Counted from the stretch's first letter, positions 1-7,069 are shown. The stretch: DNA of 17,767 nucleotides from Anaerolineae bacterium (GCA_016929795.1 JAFGIA010000441.1:1-17767), one strand, 5' to 3'. Numbers and translations: made by a program. The notes: generated from the sequence alone by a model not told the origin.

Positions 1-74
1 CTGGCCGTGATTTCATCACGCTCGATCGGCTCGACGACCACGCGGTCTGCCAGTGGTTTGAGATTGAGTGCCAT
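1..74 (-). CDS. groES: Co-chaperonin GroES, N-terminal fragment
   Basis: Partial gene running off the left edge; only the first 24 codons are visible. The reverse complement translates to MALNLKPLADRVVVEPIERD and continues EITA, which is the canonical N-terminus of the 10-kDa chaperonin (beta-strand 'KPLxDRVvVe'). The start ATG is at 72-74 on the minus strand, preceded by a good Shine-Dalgarno AGGAGG (complement of 81-86) six bases away. GroES caps the GroEL folding chamber in the cytosol; groEL normally follows and would lie outside the window to the left. The gene has a sigma70-type promoter and a CIRCE operator immediately upstream, so HrcA-type heat-shock repression is expected. Confidence 0.93.
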   Translation of the reverse strand, partial: MALNLKPLADRVVVEPIERDEITA

Positions 75-118
75 TTGCTTCCTCCTGTTTGAAATATGAA
101 TAGACGTAGAGTTCGGCG

Positions 119-145
119 CTAGCACTCGACGGCGGTGAGTGCTAA
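119..145 (-). promoter_or_regulatory. CIRCE operator (HrcA binding site) of groES
   Basis: The sequence is an inverted repeat CTAGCACTC-N9-GAGTGCTAA, matching the CIRCE consensus TTAGCACTC-N9-GAGTGCTAA with one mismatch in the first position of the left arm and the canonical 9-nt spacer (128-136). It lies between the groES -10 box and the groES start codon, the usual place for this operator, which binds the HrcA repressor and makes groESL heat inducible. HrcA itself is not in the window. Confidence 0.95.
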
Positions 146-156
146 CGCCATGCAGT

Positions 157-185
157 AGTATACTCGGTTCTGAACAAGACGTCAA
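157..185 (-). promoter_or_regulatory. Sigma70-type promoter of groES
   Basis: On the minus strand there is TTGACG (complement of 180-185), a 17-nt spacer, and TATACT (complement of 157-162). Transcription would begin a few bases before the CIRCE element, so the operator lies in the early transcribed region. The -35 box overlaps the stop codon of the upstream acetyltransferase gene (182-184). Confidence 0.8.
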
Positions 186-619
186 ATTTGGATGGGGCTG
201 TGTACCAACACTTGTTCGATGGGATAGGCGTGCATTACCCGCGTCGTCTCGCGGAAACCCATCTTTTTCCAGAACTCGATGTCGCCCGGCACGATTACGG
301 CAATGCTCTGTGCCCCGCGTGCCTGAAACCGGCGTGCGATCTCGGTCACCAGCGCCCGGCCGATACCCTGCCGGTGCCTGGCGCGATCCACCGATGCCAG
401 GTAGATCACGGCCCGCGATCCGTCAAAGGTGCCCCGGATCATGCCCGCTACCCGCCCTTCTTGCTCGGCGACGAGAAACTCGGCTGCCGCGCACTCGCTT
501 ACCCGTTGCATCGCTTCCGGCCCATCCATCTCTGGATGTCCATACTGCTGGTTGGCTTTCAAGATCGCCACCAATGCATCCACATCGCCTGCTTCAAAGT
601 CACGGATCTTGATGTCCAT
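182..619 (-). CDS. GNAT-family N-acetyltransferase
   Basis: A 145-residue protein with the single-domain GNAT fold: N-terminal 'IKIRDFEAGDVDALVAIL', central strand 'AVIYLASVDRARHRQGIGRAL' with the acetyl-CoA pyrophosphate-binding motif (R/Q)xxGxG/A at residues 81-90, and the C-terminal 'FWKKMGFRETTRV' strand typical of the family. It would transfer an acetyl group from acetyl-CoA to an amine; the substrate cannot be told from sequence. The start at 617-619 is chosen because a Shine-Dalgarno GGAGGA (complement of 624-629) lies four bases upstream and because homology begins there. The open frame extends to 760, but those extra 47 codons run through a hairpin repeat and look non-coding. It is followed in the same direction by groES, which has its own promoter. 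Confidence 0.88.
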   Translation of the reverse strand: MDIKIRDFEAGDVDALVAILKANQQYGHPEMDGPEAMQRVSECAAAEFLVAEQEGRVAGMIRGTFDGSRAVIYLASVDRARHRQGIGRALVTEIARRFQARGAQSIAVIVPGDIEFWKKMGFRETTRVMHAYPIEQVLVHSPIQI

Positions 620-676
620 GTCTTCCTCCCTCGGCTTTTGCTCTCTTGTCCGTATCACCTCAATAAAGAGGGGGAA

Positions 677-711
677 GTTGGGGTGGGTGCGGGCACCGCA
701 CCCACCCCAAC
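677..711. repeat. Perfect 16-bp palindrome with 3-nt loop
   Basis: Left arm GTTGGGGTGGGTGCGG (677-692), loop GCA, right arm CCGCACCCACCCCAAC (696-711). All 16 pairs match. It lies in the leader of the acetyltransferase gene, about 58 bp upstream of its start. There is no T-run after it on either strand, so a simple intrinsic terminator is unlikely; it resembles a dispersed REP-like intergenic palindrome, though copies elsewhere cannot be tested from this window. Confidence 0.85.
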
Positions 712-909
712 CCCCAATTATTGAGATGATACTCTTGTCCAATCCACGCGCTTCCGGCACTCTCAGTATACCAAAAAACTCTTATTTACGCTAGCGCAAA
801 TCCGAACGCATGTGACACACCCCTCTGGGTTGTGAAGCATTGGCCATGACCATCGGGCCAGAATGGCAAATCTTTCCAATGCCCCAATTACCTCTTTCCC
901 CCCCACTTG

Positions 910-918
910 TGGTACAAT
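910..918 (+). promoter_or_regulatory. Extended -10 promoter of hypA
   Basis: TG at 910-911, one base, then TACAAT at 913-918 gives an extended -10 element. The -35 region is weak (TTACCT at 888-893 with a 19-nt gap at best), as is common for extended -10 promoters. The expected transcription start, six to seven bases past the -10, falls on or next to the hypA ATG at 926. Confidence 0.6.
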
Positions 919-925
919 AGCCCCC

Positions 926-1270
926 ATGCACGAGCTGTCCGTCACTCAGAGCATCCTGGATATTGCCGTCAAGCACGCACAGCGCGCCAGCGCTGGGCGC
1001 ATCCTGGCTATCAACGTCGTCGTCGGCGACCTGACGGGCTTTGTCCACGACTCGATCCAGTTCTATTTTGACTTTTTGTCGCGGGACACGCTCGCCGCGG
1101 GGGCCACGCTCAACATTGAGCGTGTGCCCGCCCGCGTCCGGTGCCGCGAGTGTGGGGCCGAGTACCACCCGCCCGGCACTCGCCTCTGGTCGTGCCCCGA
1201 GTGCCTGGCACTGGGGGGGGAGATTGTCGCGGGGCGCGAGTTTTCCGTCGCCAGCCTGGAGGTAGAGTAG
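926..1270 (+). CDS. hypA: Hydrogenase nickel incorporation protein HypA
   Basis: A 114-residue protein beginning MHELSVTQSI, the invariant HypA N-terminus in which His2 helps bind nickel. The structural zinc site is CxxC (C73, C76) plus CxxC (C90, C93). HypA works with HypB to insert nickel into the large subunit of [NiFe] hydrogenase in the cytosol. Length fits the family (about 110-120 aa). An in-frame ATG at 863 exists, but the MHELS start is the conserved one. No Shine-Dalgarno precedes 926; the -10 box ends only seven bases upstream, so a leaderless message is likely. hypB starts four bases after the stop. Confidence 0.96.
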   Translation: MHELSVTQSILDIAVKHAQRASAGRILAINVVVGDLTGFVHDSIQFYFDFLSRDTLAAGATLNIERVPARVRCRECGAEYHPPGTRLWSCPECLALGGEIVAGREFSVASLEVE

Positions 1271-1274
1271 CCGG

Positions 1275-1928
1275 ATGACCAAAGAGTTACCCGTCGTAGA
1301 AGAGATCCTGAGCGCCAACGACCGCATGGCGCAAAAAAATCGCGCGCGGCTCGATGCTCATAACATCGTGGCAGTCAACGTGATGGCCTCGCCAGGCGCC
1401 GGCAAAACGAGCACCATCCTGCGCACGGTCGAGGCGCTGCGCGGCCGGCAGCGCGTCGGCGTCATCGAGGGCGATGTTGCAGGCCACGTGGACGCCGATC
1501 GCGTGGCCCAGACAGGCGTGCCCGTGACCCAGATCAATACTGGCGGCGGCTGCCACCTCGACGCCATGCAGATCGCAGGCGCCCTCGACCAACTGCCGCT
1601 GGCCGAGATCGACCTGCTCTTGATCGAGAATGTCGGCAACCTGATCTGCCCCACCGGCTTTCGCCTGGGCGAGCATCTGAATGTCATGATCGCCCACGTG
1701 CCCGAGGGCGATGACAAGCCGATCAAGTACCCCGGCATGTTCGCCGCCGTCGACGCCCTGATTTTGAACAAGGTCGACCTGATGCCCTACGTCGACTTTG
1801 CGCTCGACGCGTTCCAGGAAGGGGTGCGTGCCCTCAACCCCGGCGCGCCCATGTTCCAGATCTCGTGCCGCACCGGCGAGGGCGTCGACGCCTGGGTGGA
1901 CTGGCTGCTGGAACAGATTCGCGCATGA
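1275..1928 (+). CDS. hypB: Hydrogenase maturation GTPase HypB
   Basis: A 217-residue SIMIBI-class GTPase. The P-loop is SPGAGKTS at residues 39-46, the guanine-specificity motif NKVD is at 165-168, and the G-domain metal ligands are visible as GGCH (C93, H94) and NLIC (C125). It lacks the N-terminal CxxCGC nickel motif of E. coli HypB and any histidine-rich stretch, so nickel storage is not expected; this shorter form is common. It hydrolyses GTP to drive nickel transfer from HypA to the hydrogenase large subunit. The stop codon overlaps the hypF start as ATGA, implying translational coupling. Confidence 0.96.
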   Translation: MTKELPVVEEILSANDRMAQKNRARLDAHNIVAVNVMASPGAGKTSTILRTVEALRGRQRVGVIEGDVAGHVDADRVAQTGVPVTQINTGGGCHLDAMQIAGALDQLPLAEIDLLLIENVGNLICPTGFRLGEHLNVMIAHVPEGDDKPIKYPGMFAAVDALILNKVDLMPYVDFALDAFQEGVRALNPGAPMFQISCRTGEGVDAWVDWLLEQIRA

Positions 1929-4315
1929 GCCCCGCTCCCATCGAGCGGCGGCACGTTTCCGTCCGCGGCGTCGTCCAGGGCGTCGGCTTTCGGCCCTTTG
2001 TCTATCGCCTGGCCCACGACTATGACCTCGCCGGCTGGGTGCTCAACCACTCGGGGGGGGTCGAGATCGAAGTCGAGGGGGCGCCGGCAGCCCTTGACGC
2101 TTTTGTCCACGCCCTGGGGGCAGAGGCACCGCCGCTGGCCCGCATCGTCGCGGTGGATGTCGAGGACGTGCCACCTGAGGGCGACGAGCTGTTCGAGATC
2201 CGTCACAGCGTCGCCGAGGCAGGCCGCTACCAGCTTATCTCGCCCGATATTGCCACCTGCGCCGACTGCCGCCGCGAACTCCTCGACCCCACCGACAGGC
2301 GCTACCGCTATCCCTTTACCAACTGCACCAACTGCGGCCCGCGCTTTACCATTATCCGCGACATCCCCTACGACCGCCCGCTGACCACCATGTCCGCTTT
2401 TCCCATGTGCCCCGCCTGCCAGGCTGAGTACGACGACCCGCTCGACCGCCGCTTTCACGCCCAGCCGAATGCCTGTCCCGTGTGCGGCCCGCACGTGTGG
2501 CTTGAGCACGCCGGCAGGCCCGAACCGGTGGCCGAGCGCGACGACGCCCTGCGCCTCGCAGCCGCCCTGCTCCTCGACGGCAAGGTGCTCGCGGTCAAGG
2601 GGCTGGGTGGCTTTCACCTGGCGTGCGACGCCACGAACCGCGCTGCCGTCGAGACGCTGCGCGCGCGCAAGGGCCGCCCGTCCAGGCCGCTCGCGGTCAT
2701 GATGGCTACCCTGGACGACGTGCGCCGGCACTGCCACGTGTCGCCGGCCGAGGAGGAGCTGCTGACGAGCCAGCAGGCGCCCATCGTCCTGCTGCGCTGG
2801 CGCGCTGATTCCGGCATCGCGCGCCAGGTGGCGCCAGAGAACCTATACCTGGGTGTCATGCTCCCCTACACGCCACTGCACCACATCCTGCTGCGCGACG
2901 TCGGCCGCCCCCTGGTGATGACCAGCGGCAACCTGTCGGAAGAGCCGATCGCCCGCGAGAACGACGAGGCGCGGCGCCGCCTCGGCCCTCTGGCCGACGC
3001 CTTTTTCCTCCACAACCGCGACATCTATGCCCGCTATGACGACAGCGTCCTTTTTGTCGCACCGATAACGTTGGAACGTTGGGGTGTTGGGGCGTTGGAA
3101 CGTTCCAACGTTCCAACCGCTCTCCCCCAATTCACCCGCCGCTCCCGCGGCTACGCTCCCTTCCCCATCCGCCTCCCCTTCCCCATCCGCCCCACCCTCG
3201 GCGTCGGCCCCGAGCTGAAAAGCACCTTCTGCCTCGCCCGCGACGACTTTGCCTTCCTCAGCCAGCACATCGGCGACCTCGAAAACCTCGAGACCCTCGA
3301 GCATTTCGAGCACTCGGTCGACCTCTTCAAGCACCTCTTTCGCGTCGACCCGGCCCTCATCGCCCACGACCTCCACCCCGACTACCTCTCCACCCGCTAC
3401 GCCCTCAACCAACCAATTAACCAACCACCCAACCAACTCGTCCCCATCCAACATCACGAGGCCCACGTCGCCGCCTGCCTGGCCGATAATGCCTGGCCGC
3501 CCGAGGCCGGCCCCGTGCTCGGCGTGGCCTGGGACGGCACCGGCTATGGCCGTGATGGGCGCATCTGGGGCGGCGAATTTTTCGCCGGCAACTATCACGG
3601 CCTGCGGCGCGTGGCCCACCTGGAGTACCTGCCGATGCCTGGCGGCGAGGCGGCCATCCTCAACCCGTGGCGGCTGGCCCTCGGCTACGTCTATGCGCTG
3701 ACCGGCGAGACGCCGGCCCTGCCCGGTGTTTCGGACGAGCAGGTGCGCATCATCCGGCAGCAGGTGGAGCGCGGTGTCAACACGCCCCTCACCTCTGCTG
3801 CCGGCCGGCTGTTCGACGCCGTCGCTGCCCTCGCCGGCATCCGGCACCACGTCACCTACGAGGCGCAGGCGGCCATCGAACTGGAGATGGTCGCTACCGC
3901 CTGGGCTGAAGCGAACGCCGGCACCATCGACGACGTCCCCGGCTATGCATTCGAGCTGGAAGAGGCCGGCGACACCCTGCTCATCCGCCTCGGCGCGCTC
4001 CTGGCCGATCTGCGCACAGACCTGGCGTCCGGCACTGAGACCGGCGCCGCCACCGGCGCCGTCGCCTATCGCTTTCACCGCACCCTGGCCGACGTCATCG
4101 TCGCGGTCTGCCGCCGCCTGGCCCCTGCCGCCGCCACCGAGACGGTCGTCCTCACCGGCGGCTGCTTTCAGAACCGGCTGCTCCTCTCCCTTGCCGTTTC
4201 ATCGCTCGCCAGGGCAGGCTTTCATGTCCTCCTCCACCACGATACCCCGTGCAATGACGGCTGCGTCAGCCTCGGTCAGGCCGTCCTCGCCCACTTTGCC
4301 GTGCCGATTGATTGA
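1925..4315 (+). CDS. hypF: Carbamoyltransferase HypF
   Basis: A 796-residue multidomain enzyme that uses carbamoyl phosphate and ATP to carbamoylate the C-terminal cysteine of HypE, the first step toward the cyanide ligands of the NiFe centre. Domains in order: acylphosphatase (about 8-95, VVQGVGFRPFVYRLA), two zinc fingers (C112/C115/C134/C137 and C162/C165/C184/C187), a YrdC-like nucleotide-binding domain (about 205-390, KGLGGFHLACDA), and a Kae1-like domain (about 425-796, HHEAHVAACLAD at 510-521 and a late GGCFQNRLL). The start is the ATG overlapping the hypB stop; an upstream ATG at 1865 would run back into hypB. Two stretches are foreign to the family: residues about 380-400, encoded by octamer repeats, and about 495-504 (NQPINQPPNQ). 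Both keep frame, so the protein is probably intact. Confidence 0.96.
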   Translation: MSPAPIERRHVSVRGVVQGVGFRPFVYRLAHDYDLAGWVLNHSGGVEIEVEGAPAALDAFVHALGAEAPPLARIVAVDVEDVPPEGDELFEIRHSVAEAGRYQLISPDIATCADCRRELLDPTDRRYRYPFTNCTNCGPRFTIIRDIPYDRPLTTMSAFPMCPACQAEYDDPLDRRFHAQPNACPVCGPHVWLEHAGRPEPVAERDDALRLAAALLLDGKVLAVKGLGGFHLACDATNRAAVETLRARKGRPSRPLAVMMATLDDVRRHCHVSPAEEELLTSQQAPIVLLRWRADSGIARQVAPENLYLGVMLPYTPLHHILLRDVGRPLVMTSGNLSEEPIARENDEARRRLGPLADAFFLHNRDIYARYDDSVLFVAPITLERWGVGALERSNVPTALPQFTRRSRGYAPFPIRLPFPIRPTLGVGPELKSTFCLARDDFAFLSQHIGDLENLETLEHFEHSVDLFKHLFRVDPALIAHDLHPDYLSTRYALNQPINQPPNQLVPIQHHEAHVAACLADNAWPPEAGPVLGVAWDGTGYGRDGRIWGGEFFAGNYHGLRRVAHLEYLPMPGGEAAILNPWRLALGYVYALTGETPALPGVSDEQVRIIRQQVERGVNTPLTSAAGRLFDAVAALAGIRHHVTYEAQAAIELEMVATAWAEANAGTIDDVPGYAFELEEAGDTLLIRLGALLADLRTDLASGTETGAATGAVAYRFHRTLADVIVAVCRRLAPAAATETVVLTGGCFQNRLLLSLAVSSLARAGFHVLLHHDTPCNDGCVSLGQAVLAHFAVPID
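3067..3118 (+). repeat. Tandem 8-nt repeat with 18-bp palindrome inside hypF
   Basis: Consecutive 8-nt units: AACGTTGG (3067), AACGTTGG (3075), GGTGTTGG (3083), GGCGTTGG (3091), AACGTTCC (3099), AACGTTCC (3107), then AACC. The junction of the GTTGG and TTCC halves creates the perfect palindrome CGTTGGAACGTTCCAACG at 3093-3110. It encodes about residues 381-399 of HypF, between the end of the YrdC-like domain (YDDSVLFV) and the conserved RRSRGYAP. It looks like an in-frame insertion or expansion of a dispersed repeat. Confidence 0.85.
3157..3191 (+). repeat. Two-copy tandem repeat in hypF (FPIRLP/FPIRPT)
   Basis: TCCCTTCCCCATCCGCC (3157-3173) is followed directly by TCCCCTTCCCCATCCGCC (3174-3191), an 18-nt period that duplicates the peptide FPIR at about residues 413-422 of HypF. 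It lies just after the conserved SRGYAP segment and before the Kae1-like domain, in a linker where added residues should be tolerated. Confidence 0.6.
3409..3438 (+). repeat. AACCA-rich low-complexity insert in hypF
   Basis: A run of AACCA and ACCA units encodes NQPINQPPNQ at residues 495-504 of HypF, between RYAL and LVPIQHHEAH. HypF homologues normally run from the 'YxST.YA' segment into 'VQHHxAH' without such a run. It has the look of a microsatellite-like expansion and stays in frame. Confidence 0.6.
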
Positions 4316-4367
4316 TCGACCCGGCTTGATGACCGAACGCGAATGGTAGTCACCCAACGACAGTTGG

Positions 4368-4396
4368 TTGATCAAACCGTGAATTTCGAGTATACT
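4368..4396 (+). promoter_or_regulatory. Sigma70-type promoter upstream of the 50-codon ORF and hypD
   Basis: TTGATC (4368-4373), a 17-nt spacer, and TATACT (4391-4396), located 52 bp after the hypF stop. The -35 sits in the short palindrome TTGATCAA. Transcription should begin near 4403 and cover the small ORF, hypD and hypE, so hypDE may be expressed separately from hypABF. Confidence 0.65.
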
Positions 4397-4428
4397 GGTC
4401 GTAGAATCGTGGAAAGAGCGGATGGGAA

Positions 4429-4581
4429 ATGACTGTGGCCGGGGTTGAAACGGGTTATGAGCACGTCGTAGTCGACTGGAAAAAAGGGTTGATCGGTGAC
4501 TGCGTTCGTGACTTGGAATTGATCGCCAGGACAGGTGAGCCACGAGATCTCGTCGATCGCGTGGAATACTTGCCGCTATGA
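4429..4581 (+). CDS. Unrecognised 50-residue ORF preceding hypD
   Basis: A short frame beginning MTVAGVETGYEHVVVDWKKG, continuing with LIGDCVRDLELIARTG and ending VDRVEYLPL. Its stop TGA overlaps the hypD ATG as ATGA, the same coupling seen between hypB and hypF, and a promoter lies just upstream, which together favour real translation. A purine-rich GGAAAGAG (4411-4418) could serve as ribosome binding site, with longer than ideal spacing. It is acidic and basic throughout, with no membrane segment and no metal motif (one cysteine). It occupies the usual place of hypC but shows no MCL(A/G) start and is not HypC. Function unknown; it could also be only a leader peptide for hypD. Confidence 0.45.
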   Translation: MTVAGVETGYEHVVVDWKKGLIGDCVRDLELIARTGEPRDLVDRVEYLPL

Positions 4582-5684
4582 AGTACATTGACGAGTTCCG
4601 AGATCCGCAACTTGCCCCAAAACTCCTGGCCCGCATCCGCGCCCGCTCCACCCGGCCGGTGCGCCTGATGGAGTTCTGCGGCGGCCACACCCACGCCATC
4701 CTGCGCTACGGCCTCCGCTCCCTGCTGCCCGATACGGTCGACCTGCGCTCCGGCCCGGGCTGCCCGGTGTGCGTCACCGCCAACGCCGACCTCGACCGCG
4801 CCATGGCCCTCGCCCGCGTCCCGGGCCTGATCCTGACGACCTTTGGCGACATGCTGCGCGTGCCGGGCAGCACCGCCACCCTGCAGGACGCCCGCGCTGC
4901 CGGCGGCGACGTGCGCGTCGTCTATTCCACCCTCGACGCGCTCCAGATCGCCCGCGACAACCCGGCCCGCCCCGTCGTCTTTTTGGGTGTCGGATTCGAG
5001 ACCACCGCGCCCACTGTGGCCGCATCCATCCTCCAGGCGCAGAAGGAAGGCGTCGACAACTTTTTCGTGCTCAGCCTGCACAAGCTGACGCCGCCCGCCA
5101 CGCGCGCCATCCTCGATGCCGGCGACCTGGCAATCCACGGCATCCTCGGCCCGGGCCACGTCACCACCATCCTCGGCGCCGGTGCCTGGCAGTTCCTGCC
5201 TGGCGAGTACCGCGTGCCCGTGGCCATCGCCGGCTTTGAGGCGCTCGACATTCTGAGCGGCGTGGCCGAGCTGGTCGACATGATCGAGGCTGGTGAGCCA
5301 GGTGTCTCGAATGCCTATCCCCGCAGCGTCACGCCTGGCGGCAATCCCGTCGCCCAACATCTCATGGACCAGGTCTTTCACGTCGACGCCGCCGATTGGC
5401 GCGGCCTCGGCCTGGTGCCGGGCAGTGGCCTGTCGATCCGGCCCGAGTTTGCCCAGTTCGACGCCGCGCTCCGCTTCGAGGTCGACCCCGGCCCCACCCT
5501 GGAGCACCGCGGCTGCCTGTGCGGCGACGTGCTGCGCGGCACCGTGCTGCCGCCCGAATGCCCTCTCTTTGGCCAGGCGTGCACTCCTGCGCGCGCCGTG
5601 GGCCCGTGCATGGTCTCGGCTGAGGGCGCCTGCGCCGCCTATTACCAGTTCGGGTACGAACCGTTTGCCCGCGAACCCCTGTAA
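4578..5684 (+). CDS. hypD: Hydrogenase formation protein HypD
   Basis: A 368-residue iron-sulfur scaffold protein. Key motifs are visible: CGGHTH at residues 34-39, GPGCPVC with the redox cysteines C62 and C65, GFETTAP at 139-145, and a cysteine-rich C-terminal part (C313, C315, C328, C335, C344, C352) that holds the [4Fe-4S] cluster. With HypC, HypD carries the iron atom on which the two cyanides and the carbon monoxide are assembled. The length is normal for the family. The start overlaps the stop of the 50-codon ORF; hypE begins 16 bases after the stop. Confidence 0.97.
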   Translation: MKYIDEFRDPQLAPKLLARIRARSTRPVRLMEFCGGHTHAILRYGLRSLLPDTVDLRSGPGCPVCVTANADLDRAMALARVPGLILTTFGDMLRVPGSTATLQDARAAGGDVRVVYSTLDALQIARDNPARPVVFLGVGFETTAPTVAASILQAQKEGVDNFFVLSLHKLTPPATRAILDAGDLAIHGILGPGHVTTILGAGAWQFLPGEYRVPVAIAGFEALDILSGVAELVDMIEAGEPGVSNAYPRSVTPGGNPVAQHLMDQVFHVDAADWRGLGLVPGSGLSIRPEFAQFDAALRFEVDPGPTLEHRGCLCGDVLRGTVLPPECPLFGQACTPARAVGPCMVSAEGACAAYYQFGYEPFAREPL

Positions 5685-5700
5685 GGGAGACAGCCAACTT

Positions 5701-6747
<1,047 letters not shown>

Positions 6748-6767
6748 GGGGGCGCCGCCCTCGCGGC

Positions 6768-6785
6768 TTGTGAGGACTGTCACAA
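6768..6785. promoter_or_regulatory. Crp/Fnr-family-like operator
   Basis: TTGTGAGGACTGTCACAA is a perfect inverted repeat of TTGTGA and TCACAA with a 6-nt spacer, and contains TGTGA-N6-TCACA, the Crp consensus core; Fnr-type sites (TTGAT-N4-ATCAA) differ. It lies 21 bp after hypE and about 200 bp before the predicted hydB transcription start, farther than normal for direct activation. A weak TTGCCG-17-TACGAA pair (6796-6824) would put the site near -54, but that promoter is speculative. Confidence 0.55.
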
Positions 6786-6950
6786 TCCGCTGGCATTGCC
6801 GTGGCCGCAGCGCATGGGTACGAAAAGTGAACACCTGGCCCCACTCCCGTGACGAAACTCATCTCCTGGTGCGATCCGATGGGCATGATTCGCCCCTTTT
6901 AGCTGCCTGTGCGATGCCGACGCTGCGGGGTACGGTGGAAATCGGAGGAT

Positions 6951-6979
6951 TTGACACACCTGTGCGCGTAGGCTATTAT
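6951..6979 (+). promoter_or_regulatory. Sigma70-type promoter of the hydrogenase operon
   Basis: TTGACA (6951-6956) exactly matches the -35 consensus; after a 17-nt spacer comes TATTAT (6974-6979), one mismatch from the -10 consensus. This is the best promoter in the window and lies 90 bp before the hydB start. Transcription is predicted to start around 6986, within the inverted repeat at 6980-7000. Confidence 0.85.
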
Positions 6980-7000
6980 CATGGGCGTGTCAAGCCCATG
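6980..7000. promoter_or_regulatory. Inverted repeat at the hydB transcription start
   Basis: CATGGGC (6980-6986), a 7-nt spacer, and GCCCATG (6994-7000) form a perfect 7-bp inverted repeat directly after the -10 box. It could be an operator for a repressor that blocks initiation, or a 5' stem that stabilises the message. No regulator gene for it is identified. Confidence 0.5.
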
Positions 7001-7069
7001 ACTGCCCGTTTGTTGTGGCACAGATCATTGGTTAGTTCGAGCGATGTTCGACATTACCAGGAGGACCGA

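Larger units (their letters stand above)
620..925. other. Intergenic region between divergent GNAT and hypA genes
   Basis: About 306 bp without a convincing gene. It contains the leader hairpin at 677-711, a possible minus-strand -10 (TATACT, complement of 765-770) for the acetyltransferase with no clear -35, two same-orientation TGTGA half-sites at 811-815 and 831-835, and the extended -10 of hypA at 910-918. The open frames here are short, have no ribosome binding site and read through the repeat, so I do not call them genes. Confidence 0.7.
6748..7069. other. Regulatory spacer between hypE and the hydrogenase operon
   Basis: About 322 bp with no convincing gene; the open frame through it is only the upstream extension of hydB and lacks a start signal. 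It contains a Crp/Fnr-like palindrome (6768-6785), the hydB promoter (6951-6979), an inverted repeat over the expected transcription start (6980-7000) and the hydB ribosome binding site AGGAGG (7059-7064). No T-tract terminator for the hyp block is evident. Confidence 0.75.

Noticed and set aside
139..724. Plus-strand open frames opposite the acetyltransferase
   Set aside because: They are rich in R, P and S, lack ribosome binding sites and overlap the well supported GNAT gene, the groES promoter and the hairpin.
841..860. TGGCC-N10-GGCCA as an operator upstream of hypA
   Set aside because: Only 5-bp arms in GC-rich DNA; expected by chance, and no further support.
3067..3118. CRISPR array
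   Set aside because: The repeat units are 8 nt and contiguous without unique spacers, and they lie in a coding gene, so this is a simple tandem repeat.
2843..4078. A 411-codon open frame on the minus strand opposite hypF
   Set aside because: It is the shadow of a GC-rich gene. Its translation is low-complexity (repeats of VEVVG, GEADGEG), shows no domain, and the plus-strand hypF has clear motifs over the full stretch.
4429..4581. The 50-codon ORF as a degenerate HypC
   Set aside because: It has no MCL start, no Cys2 and no GDYVxVHxGxA motif, and a complete hypC is present at 15112-15375.
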